Positions 57,950 through 64,000 of a stretch of 64,000 bases of DNA are shown piece after piece; positions within the stretch are counted from its first letter, which is position 1; the number at the start of each line of letters is the position of its first letter. The DNA comes from Duganella sp. BJB476. GTDB taxonomy: Bacteria > Pseudomonadota > Gammaproteobacteria > Burkholderiales > Burkholderiaceae_D. The stretch lies in contig NZ_QVIO01000004.1 of assembly GCF_003416895.1 (NCBI RefSeq), positions 496,001 through 560,000 of the forward strand, written 5' to 3'. A program made the translations under genes and the position numbers. The notes beneath the pieces are model-generated. The model was not told where the DNA came from, ran no database searches, and saw nothing but the letters and a program-made list of their open reading frames with translations.

Positions 57950-58453
57950 TCACACTGGCTGCGGGCTGAATTCCAGCGACAGGGTGCTGAAGTAGGGCGC
58001 CGTAATCCATTTTTCGTTCAATGACAGCGCGCGGTCGTACAGGGCCGCCTTGATGTCGATGCCGATCTTGCCGAAGTCGAAAGGCTGCTTGTCGCGCGCC
58101 GTGCAGGCGGAGGCGGCGCCGGCCAGGAAGGCTTCCTCGTCGAAGGCGCCCGACCACAACTGCGCCTGCAAACCCTCGACGATCGCTTCCGCCTGCACCG
58201 CCTCGGTCTCCACATCCTTGTTGGAGGCGTCGTGCACCGCTTCCATGACGAACTGCGCATCCGCGCCGCGCGCCAACAGGCTGAGGAAGCCATGCCGCAG
58301 CGGCAAGGCCGATTCCACCACATAATGCAGCAGATCATGCGGCAAAATACCCTGGCGCGGCATCACCGTGTCGGTGCAGCTGCCGTTGTTGCGCACGAAG
58401 CGCAAAACATCATATTTGTCGGTCTTGGACCGTTTTTCAGCAATTAATTTCAT
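57950..58453 (-). CDS. Conserved protein of unknown function
   Basis: A 167-residue protein from ATG 58453 (MKLIAEKRSKTDKYDVLRFVRNNGSCTD). It is soluble, moderately acidic and helical, with FLSLLARGADAQFVMEAVHDA and VQAEAIVEGLQAQLWSG in the middle and a C-terminal segment KWITAPYFSTLSLEF. There is no obvious catalytic motif, membrane helix or signal. I do not recognise the family. It is convergent with corA three bases away. The upstream in-frame start at 58519 would cross an AT-rich promoter-like stretch and is less likely. Confidence 0.6.
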   Translation of the reverse strand: MKLIAEKRSKTDKYDVLRFVRNNGSCTDTVMPRQGILPHDLLHYVVESALPLRHGFLSLLARGADAQFVMEAVHDASNKDVETEAVQAEAIVEGLQAQLWSGAFDEEAFLAGAASACTARDKQPFDFGKIGIDIKAALYDRALSLNEKWITAPYFSTLSLEFSPQPV

Positions 58454-58626
58454 AACGCGCAATATTATTCCGAAAGTCACATAATTATGCGCCTTACAAG
58501 GGCCGTAAATAGTCACCAACTTTCACGATCGTAATTAATTTCACTTAAGTTATCCTTTAGAATGGCGGCCTGTGTCACTCTCCGGTCACTCGCATCGGTT
58601 ATTCTGGCTGAAGAAAGCACAAAACA

Positions 58627-60357
58627 ATGAGCAAAAAACGGCAATTTTTCCCCCGTCAGGTGGTCGAGGCTGGCGGTAACCGCTGGGACTGGGCCCTGCT
58701 GCCCATCGTGCTGGCGCTGTTCGTCCTGCTGGCCTACGGCAGCCAGCAAATGGTCCGCCCATACGAGGTGGGTCAGACGTTGCCGCTGTCGCTCGACCCG
58801 ACCTATCTGCCTTACTACCTGCTGCGCACCACGCTGCGCATGTTCATCGCGCTGGGCGCGTCGGTGGTGTTCAGCTGCGTGTTCGCCGCCCTCACCACCA
58901 AATACCGGCTGGCCGAAAAAGTGCTGGTGCCGATGCTCGACATCCTGCAATCGATCCCCATCCTCGGCTTCCTGTCGATCACTGTCACCGCCTTCATCGC
59001 CTTCTTCCCCGGCAGCCTGCTGGGCGTGGAGTGCGCGGCGATCTTCGCCATCTTCACCTCGCAGGCCTGGAATATGGCGTTCTCCGCCTACCAGGGCTTC
59101 CGCACCGTGCCGGCCGAACTGTCGGAAGCGGCGCGCGTGTTCCAGCTCTCGGGCTGGCAGCGCTTCTGGCGCCTGGAGCTGCCGTTCGCCATGCCCGGCC
59201 TGCTGTGGAACATGATGATGTCGATGTCCGGCGGCTGGTTCTTCGTGGTGGCGTCGGAAGCGATTTCGGTCTCCGGCCAGGACATCAAGCTGCCCGGTAT
59301 CGGTTCGTATATCGCCATGGCCATCGCCAAGAGCGACATGGGCGCCATCGGCTGGGCCATCCTCACCATGCTGGTCGGGGTGCTGATGTACGACCAGCTG
59401 TTCTTCCGTCCCCTGCTGGCCTGGGCCGACAAGTTCCGCTTCGAGGAAACCGGCAGCGACACCGCCCAGCAATCCTGGCTGCTGACCTGGCTGCGCCGCA
59501 CCGAGCGTACGCAGGCCGTGGTCGAATGGTTCGGCAGCCTGCTGTCGCGCTCCATCGCCCTGTTCCGCCTGGGCCACGACGGCACCTCGATCCGCGCCCG
59601 CCGCGACCAGCCGTCGCTGGTGCCGCAGCGCGTGTGGGATGCGGTGATCGCCGCCGTGGTGTTCTACGCCTTGTGGAGCCTGGGCCACTTCATCAGCACG
59701 GAAGTCGGCTGGGCCGAAGTGGGGCACGTGTTCGTGCTTGGCCTGTACACGCTGGCGCGCGTGATCCTGCTGCTGGCGCTGGCCGCCCTGGTGTGGGTGC
59801 CGGTCGGCGTCTGGATCGGCATGAACCCGCGCTGGGCTTCGCGCACGCAGGCGGTGGCGCAGTTCCTCGCGGCCTTCCCGACCAATCTGGTGTTCCCGGT
59901 GGCGGTGGTGCTGATCGTGCGCTACCATCTGAACCCGGACATCTGGTTGTCGCCGCTGATGATCCTCGGCACCCAGTGGTATCTGCTGTTCAACGTGATC
60001 GCCGGCGCCTCCACCATCCCGACCGAGCTGCGTCACGCCGCCAAGAACTTCGGCCTGACCGGTTGGCTCAAATGGCGCCGTTATCTGCTGCCGGCTATCT
60101 TCCCCAGCTTCGTCACCGGCGCCATCACGGCCACCGGCGGTTCGTGGAACGCCGCTATCGTGGCCGAATGCGTCAGCTGGGGCTCGACGACGCTGCGGGC
60201 GCATGGCATCGGCAGCTACATCCAGGAGATGACCACCACCGGCGATTTCCCGCGCATCGCGCTGGGCATCGGTATCATGTGTATCTTCGTCATGGGCTTC
60301 AACCACTTCGTGTGGCGCCGCCTGTACACCATGGCCGAGAGCCGGCTGCATTTCTAG
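58627..60357 (+). CDS. Double-domain ABC transporter permease
   Basis: A 576-residue membrane protein with two fused permease domains. The first (residues ~60-265) contains EAARVFQLSGWQRFWRLELPFAMPGLL; the second (~350-575) contains HAAKNFGLTGWLKWRRYLLPAIFPSFV. Both are EAA-type loops. The fold matches NitT/TauT-type permeases fused head to tail. It is followed by a matching ATPase gene, with no binding protein in the neighbourhood. The substrate is unknown. Confidence 0.9.
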   Translation: MSKKRQFFPRQVVEAGGNRWDWALLPIVLALFVLLAYGSQQMVRPYEVGQTLPLSLDPTYLPYYLLRTTLRMFIALGASVVFSCVFAALTTKYRLAEKVLVPMLDILQSIPILGFLSITVTAFIAFFPGSLLGVECAAIFAIFTSQAWNMAFSAYQGFRTVPAELSEAARVFQLSGWQRFWRLELPFAMPGLLWNMMMSMSGGWFFVVASEAISVSGQDIKLPGIGSYIAMAIAKSDMGAIGWAILTMLVGVLMYDQLFFRPLLAWADKFRFEETGSDTAQQSWLLTWLRRTERTQAVVEWFGSLLSRSIALFRLGHDGTSIRARRDQPSLVPQRVWDAVIAAVVFYALWSLGHFISTEVGWAEVGHVFVLGLYTLARVILLLALAALVWVPVGVWIGMNPRWASRTQAVAQFLAAFPTNLVFPVAVVLIVRYHLNPDIWLSPLMILGTQWYLLFNVIAGASTIPTELRHAAKNFGLTGWLKWRRYLLPAIFPSFVTGAITATGGSWNAAIVAECVSWGSTTLRAHGIGSYIQEMTTTGDFPRIALGIGIMCIFVMGFNHFVWRRLYTMAESRLHF

Positions 60358-60372
60358 TATTGAGATCGAATT

Positions 60373-61683
60373 ATGAGCACTCCTATCGTCGAATTGAAAT
60401 CGGTCGGCAAGCATTTCCGCGGCGCCGACGGCTCCGCGCGCTCGGTGCTGGAAGGCGTGGACTTCACGCTGAACGAGGGCGAGATCGTCGCGCTGCTGGG
60501 CCAATCGGGTTCCGGCAAATCGACCATGCTGCGCATCATGGCGGGGCTGATCCAGGCTGATGAAGGCCAGGTGCTGTATCGCGGCATGCCGCTGTACGGC
60601 ACGGCGCGCGGTATCCGCATGGTGTTCCAGTCGTTCGCGCTGTTCCCGTGGCTGACGGTGCAGAAGAACGTCGAGCTGGGGCTGGAAGCGCAAGGCATGC
60701 CGGCCGAGGAGCGCGCGCGCCGCGCCGAGAAGGTGATCGATTTGATCGGCCTGTCCGGGTTCGAAGGCGCGCTGCCGCGCGAGCTGTCGGGCGGCATGCG
60801 CCAGCGCGTCGGCATCGCCCGCGCGCTGGTGATGGAGCCGGAAGTGCTGCTGATGGACGAGGCGTTTTCCGCGCTGGACGTGCTGACCGGCGAGCGCCTG
60901 CGCGAAGAGATCCTGGAGTTGTGGCAGTCCGGCCAGATCCCGACCAAGGCGATCCTGGTGGTGTCGCACAACATCGAGGAAGCGGTGATGATGGCCGACC
61001 GCGTGCTGATCTTCGCCAGCGATCCTGGCCGCGTGCGCGCCGAGCTGCCGATCTCGCTGCCGCAGCCGCGCAAGGCCGAAGGGCCGGAAGTGCGCCAGCT
61101 GATCGACAAGGTGTATGAGCTGATGACCGCCGGCGCCGGCCGCCGCGGTTTGATCAGCGAGAAGGAGGTCAAGCTGCAGCTGGGCGACCGTCTGCCGCAG
61201 GCCGACATCGCGCACATGGAAGGTATCCTGGAGCTGCTGTCGGAAGAACCGTTCTCCGGCCGCGCCGACCTGCCGCAGCTGGCCGAAGAAACGGAGCTGA
61301 CCGACGCCGAGCTGCTGGAAGTGCTGAACGGATTGATACTGCTGGGCTTTGCCTACCTGACCAACGGCGATATTTTGCTGACCGATTTGGGCGGCAGGTA
61401 CGCGGCGGCCAGCAACACGGAGCGGCAGGAGATCTTCGGCAAGCAGCTGCTGGAGCATGTGCCGCTGATCGCCTACATCTGCCATGGCCTGCAGCAGGAC
61501 AAGTCGGGCGACCTGCCGGAGGACCTGTTCCTCAAGCTGCTGCGCTTCACGCTCAGCGAAGAAGAAGCGGAACGCGCACTGCGCGTCGCCATCGAGTGGG
61601 GCCGCTACGGCGACCTGTTCGAATACAACTTCAACACCGGCGTGATCCAGCTGTCCGAAGAGGACGAGGAAGACGAAATCTAA
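60373..61683 (+). CDS. ABC transporter ATPase with C-terminal AAA-associated domain
   Basis: A 436-residue ATPase. Residues ~1-260 form an NitT/TauT-type nucleotide-binding domain: Walker A GQSGSGKST at 43-51, signature LSGGMRQR, Walker B LLMDEAFSALD. Residues ~275-430 resemble the AAA_assoc_C domain (PF09821-type), a winged-helix-like tail seen in some nitrate/sulfonate ATPases; the segment LLELLSEEPFSGRADLPQLAEE is typical. The domain probably regulates the ATPase. The end is strongly acidic (EEDEEDEI). It pairs with the fused permease 15 bases upstream. Confidence 0.88.
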   Translation: MSTPIVELKSVGKHFRGADGSARSVLEGVDFTLNEGEIVALLGQSGSGKSTMLRIMAGLIQADEGQVLYRGMPLYGTARGIRMVFQSFALFPWLTVQKNVELGLEAQGMPAEERARRAEKVIDLIGLSGFEGALPRELSGGMRQRVGIARALVMEPEVLLMDEAFSALDVLTGERLREEILELWQSGQIPTKAILVVSHNIEEAVMMADRVLIFASDPGRVRAELPISLPQPRKAEGPEVRQLIDKVYELMTAGAGRRGLISEKEVKLQLGDRLPQADIAHMEGILELLSEEPFSGRADLPQLAEETELTDAELLEVLNGLILLGFAYLTNGDILLTDLGGRYAAASNTERQEIFGKQLLEHVPLIAYICHGLQQDKSGDLPEDLFLKLLRFTLSEEEAERALRVAIEWGRYGDLFEYNFNTGVIQLSEEDEEDEI

Positions 61684-61684
61684 C

Positions 61685-61772
61685 CCGGGGTCAGGTCTGA
61701 CATTCGGACACGAACTCAGCTGTAGCGGCTGCTACAGCTGAGTTCGTGTCCGAATGTCAGACCTGACCCCGG
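61685..61772. repeat. Palindromic intergenic repeat, copy 2 (perfect)
   Basis: An 88-bp palindrome with perfect 42-bp arms (61685-61726 and 61731-61772) around the loop GGCT. It contains the same GTCTGACATTCGGACACG as copy 1 at 14673. The inner stem (AACTCAGCTGTAGC) differs from that of copy 1 but remains fully paired. It fills the spacer between two convergent genes (61684-61776), leaving only one and four bases free. It is probably a mobile palindrome and a bidirectional 3' end. Confidence 0.95.
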
Positions 61773-61776
61773 CCGG

Positions 61777-63084
61777 TTAGGCGGCCAGCTTCTTGAACAC
61801 GCGGGCGGCGGCGGCGATGGTTTCGTCGATCACCGCGTCGCTGTGCTGCGCCGAGACGAAGCCCGCCTCGAACGCGGCCGGCGCGAAGTACACGCCTTCA
61901 TCCAGCATCGCGTGGAAGAACACATTGAAGCGCGCGCGGTCGCCGGCCATCATCTCGGCGTAGTTGTTCGGCGGCGTCTCGCTGAAGTACAAGCCGAACA
62001 TGCCGCCCACCGCGTCGGCGCAGAACACGATGCCCGCATCCTTGGCCGCCTTGGTCAAGCCGGCCGCCAGGCGCGCGGCCGTCGCGCTCAGTTTCTCGTA
62101 GAAGCCCGGCTCCTGGATGATCTTCAAGGTCGTCATGCCCGCCGCCACCGCCACCGGATTGCCCGACAGGGTGCCGGCCTGGTACACGGCGCCCAGCGGC
62201 GCCATCTTGCTCATCAGCTCAGCGCTGCCGCCGAAAGCCGCCACCGGCAGGCCGCCGCCGATCACCTTGCCCAGCGCCGTCAGGTCCGGCTTGATGCCGT
62301 ACAGCTGCTGCGCGCCGCCCAGCGCCACGCGGAAGCCGCACATCACTTCGTCGAAGATCAGCACCGAACCGTGCTTGGTGCACAGCTTGCGCATCGCTTG
62401 CAGGAAGGCCTCGCTGGCCTTGATCAGGTTCATATTGCCGGCCACCGGCTCGACGATCACGCAGGCGATTTCGTCGCCGAACGAGGCGAAGGCCTCTTCC
62501 AGCTGCTGCACGTTGTTATAGTCCAGCACCAGCGTGTGCTTGACGAAGTCCTCCGGCACGCCGGCCGACGTCGGATTGCCGAAGGTGAGCAGGCCGCTGC
62601 CCGCCTTGACCAGCAGCGAATCGGCGTGGCCGTGGTAGCAGCCTTCGAACTTGACGATCTTGTCGCGTCCCGTGGCGCCGCGCGCCAGGCGCAGCGCGCT
62701 CATGGTCGCCTCGGTGCCCGACGAGACCAGGCGCACCTGCTCGATCGACGGCACCAGGCGGCAGATTTCTTCGGCCATCAGGATCTCGCCTTCGGTCGGT
62801 GCGCCGAACGACAGGCCGCGCGCGGCCGCTTCCTGCACCGCCTTCACCACCACCGGATGCGCGTGGCCGACGATGGCCGGGCCCCAGGAGCCGATGTAGT
62901 CGATGTAGCGCTTGTCGTCCGCGTCCCAGAAGTACGGGCCTTCGGCGCGGGTGATGAAGCGCGGCGTGCCGCCCACCGAGCGGAAGGCGCGCACCGGCGA
63001 GTTGACGCCGCCGGGCGTGGTTTTCTGGGCGCGTTCGAACAACTCGTCGTTCTTTGAAACCTGGTTTTTGGAAGTCGTGGTCAT
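61777..63084 (-). CDS. hemL: Glutamate-1-semialdehyde 2,1-aminomutase
   Basis: A 435-residue PLP enzyme (class III aminotransferase fold) that forms 5-aminolevulinate, the haem and tetrapyrrole precursor, in the C5 pathway. It has [31 protein letters not shown], the PLP lysine in [17 protein letters not shown] and [12 protein letters not shown]. Start [16 protein letters not shown]. The usual length is 425-435. It lies 16 bases downstream of the ThiD-like gene. Confidence 0.96.
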   Translation of the reverse strand: MTTTSKNQVSKNDELFERAQKTTPGGVNSPVRAFRSVGGTPRFITRAEGPYFWDADDKRYIDYIGSWGPAIVGHAHPVVVKAVQEAAARGLSFGAPTEGEILMAEEICRLVPSIEQVRLVSSGTEATMSALRLARGATGRDKIVKFEGCYHGHADSLLVKAGSGLLTFGNPTSAGVPEDFVKHTLVLDYNNVQQLEEAFASFGDEIACVIVEPVAGNMNLIKASEAFLQAMRKLCTKHGSVLIFDEVMCGFRVALGGAQQLYGIKPDLTALGKVIGGGLPVAAFGGSAELMSKMAPLGAVYQAGTLSGNPVAVAAGMTTLKIIQEPGFYEKLSATAARLAAGLTKAAKDAGIVFCADAVGGMFGLYFSETPPNNYAEMMAGDRARFNVFFHAMLDEGVYFAPAAFEAGFVSAQHSDAVIDETIAAAARVFKKLAA

Positions 63085-63100
63085 GATGGCATCTTCAATA

Positions 63101-63949
63101 TCAAGTTGGTAAAGCCTGCTGCATGTGGAAGAAACGGTTCGGTATGAACTTGCCCATGCCGTAGCGTTGGGCGTGCGCCAGTGCGCCGATGGTGTATTCC
63201 TGGGCCGCCTTCACCGCGTCCGGCACGTCGCTGCCGCGCGCCATGAAGGCGGTGATCGCCGCCGACAGCGTGCCGCCGGCGCCCAGGAATGGGCCGGGCA
63301 TGTGCTGCCAGGCGTCGTGGCTGATCATGCCGTCGGCGCCGAACAGGGTGTTGGCCAGCGTGTTCGGTGCGGCCGTTTCGCCCTGCTGCGAGCCGGCGTG
63401 GGTGCCGGTGACGAGCACGAATTCGCAACCCAGGGCCAGCAAATGCTCGACGTCCGATTCCATGGTGTCCTCGGCGCCTTCGCGCCAGGTTTCGGCCAGC
63501 CGGCCCAGCTCCACCTGCGACAGCATCAGCAGCGTGGCCTGCGGCACCAGCAACTGGCGCAATGCCGTCAGCAGCTCCTCGACTTCGTCGGCGTCGGCCG
63601 GATCGGGCAGGCGGGAACTGAAGGGATCGAGGATCAGCGGCGCATCGGGATAGTCGGACAGGATCTCGGCGATGGCCGCCACCTGCTCGACATTATTCAA
63701 CGCGCCGACCTTGAAGGCGGCCATCGTCATGTCTTCCAGGATCACGCGGGCCTGGTCGGAAACCCAGTCTGGATCGATGTCCTGCGCGTCTTCGACGCGG
63801 GCACTGTCGCCGATCAGCAACGCAGTGGTCACCGCCAGGCCGGTGCAGGAGAGGGCGGAAAATGCTGCCAGGTCGGCCTGGACGCCGATCGCGCCGGCCG
63901 GATCGGCGGCGCCGAAGCTTAATATGAGAGGAGATGTTTGGTTTTGCAC
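63101..63949 (-). CDS. ThiD-like kinase with altered active site
   Basis: A 282-residue ribokinase-fold protein from GTG 63949. It resembles hydroxymethylpyrimidine kinase ThiD in [42 protein letters not shown] and the final [12 protein letters not shown]. The ThiD motif GSGGGAGIQAD is changed to [14 protein letters not shown], and the catalytic GTGCT becomes GAGGT, with no cysteine. ThiD activity is therefore doubtful. It sits beside hemL, as recalled for other betaproteobacteria. Other thi genes are absent here; the window ends 51 bases upstream of its start. Confidence 0.75.
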   Translation of the reverse strand: MQNQTSPLILSFGAADPAGAIGVQADLAAFSALSCTGLAVTTALLIGDSARVEDAQDIDPDWVSDQARVILEDMTMAAFKVGALNNVEQVAAIAEILSDYPDAPLILDPFSSRLPDPADADEVEELLTALRQLLVPQATLLMLSQVELGRLAETWREGAEDTMESDVEHLLALGCEFVLVTGTHAGSQQGETAAPNTLANTLFGADGMISHDAWQHMPGPFLGAGGTLSAAITAFMARGSDVPDAVKAAQEYTIGALAHAQRYGMGKFIPNRFFHMQQALPT

Positions 63950-64000
63950 GGCGGGTAGATTAAGATACCTAATTCAGCATTTTACTTGATTGAAGGGTGG

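Overview
The window is high-GC, densely coding chromosomal DNA, almost certainly from a betaproteobacterium of the family Oxalobacteraceae (Massilia / Duganella / Janthinobacterium-like). This rests on protein resemblance and on gene neighbourhoods such as pilS-pilR-ampD, accB-accC-prmA and mpl-ubiC-aroE-mtgA, plus a Lys/Ala/Pro histone H1-like protein and a SWIB protein with an H1-like tail. I see no rRNA, tRNA, CRISPR array, insertion sequence or prophage.

Layout. 1-1.6 kb: tail of an outer-membrane protein gene, a ParA-like protein without a P-loop, and dapA. 1.7-10.1 kb: a complete high-affinity potassium system (small ORF, kdpF, A, B, C, D, E) behind a long inverted repeat whose right arm looks like a KdpE box. 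10.1-13.8 kb: a membrane-anchored GNAT protein and a MoxR / acetyltransferase / VWA gene trio. 14-21 kb: twin cytochromes c, DUF1841, a RutE-like nitroreductase, rppH, proS, a lytic transglycosylase, the SWIB protein and ffh. 21-28.3 kb: an accessory block between ffh and a YpjD-type gene, holding a periplasmic binding protein, two paralogous NHL-repeat lipoproteins with a 72-bp fossil of a duplicated binding-protein gene, and a NitT/TauT-type ABC transporter.

28.4-33.3 kb: YpjD-like protein, PP0621-type protein, pilS, pilR, ampD. 33.3-37.7 kb: class Ia ribonucleotide reductase nrdA-nrdB preceded by two NrdR-box-like sites 31 bp apart. 37.8-40.5 kb: a hipBA-type toxin-antitoxin pair, then about 1.2 kb without a convincing gene, made of a CpG/GCG-rich island, an orphan terminator and a strongly structured leader. 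40.5-50 kb: the H1-like protein, YggT, a PfkB kinase, a DUF3426 protein, prmA, accC, accB, aroQ, a TlpA-like protein, an unknown protein and mpl. 50-58 kb: YqiA-like hydrolase, ubiC, an RNB ribonuclease, a TonB-like protein, aroE, mtgA, corA. 58.6-61.7 kb: an ABC permease/ATPase pair with no binding protein. 62-64 kb: hemL and a ThiD-like protein.

Most genes are housekeeping genes in overlapping operons (ATGA or GTGA junctions are common). The most unusual non-coding signals are two copies of an 86-88 bp palindromic repeat filling convergent gene spacers (one with perfect 42-bp arms), the KdpE-like palindrome shared by kdp and dapA, and the structured region before the H1-like gene. All identifications come from reading the sequence and recalled family knowledge; no database search was possible.
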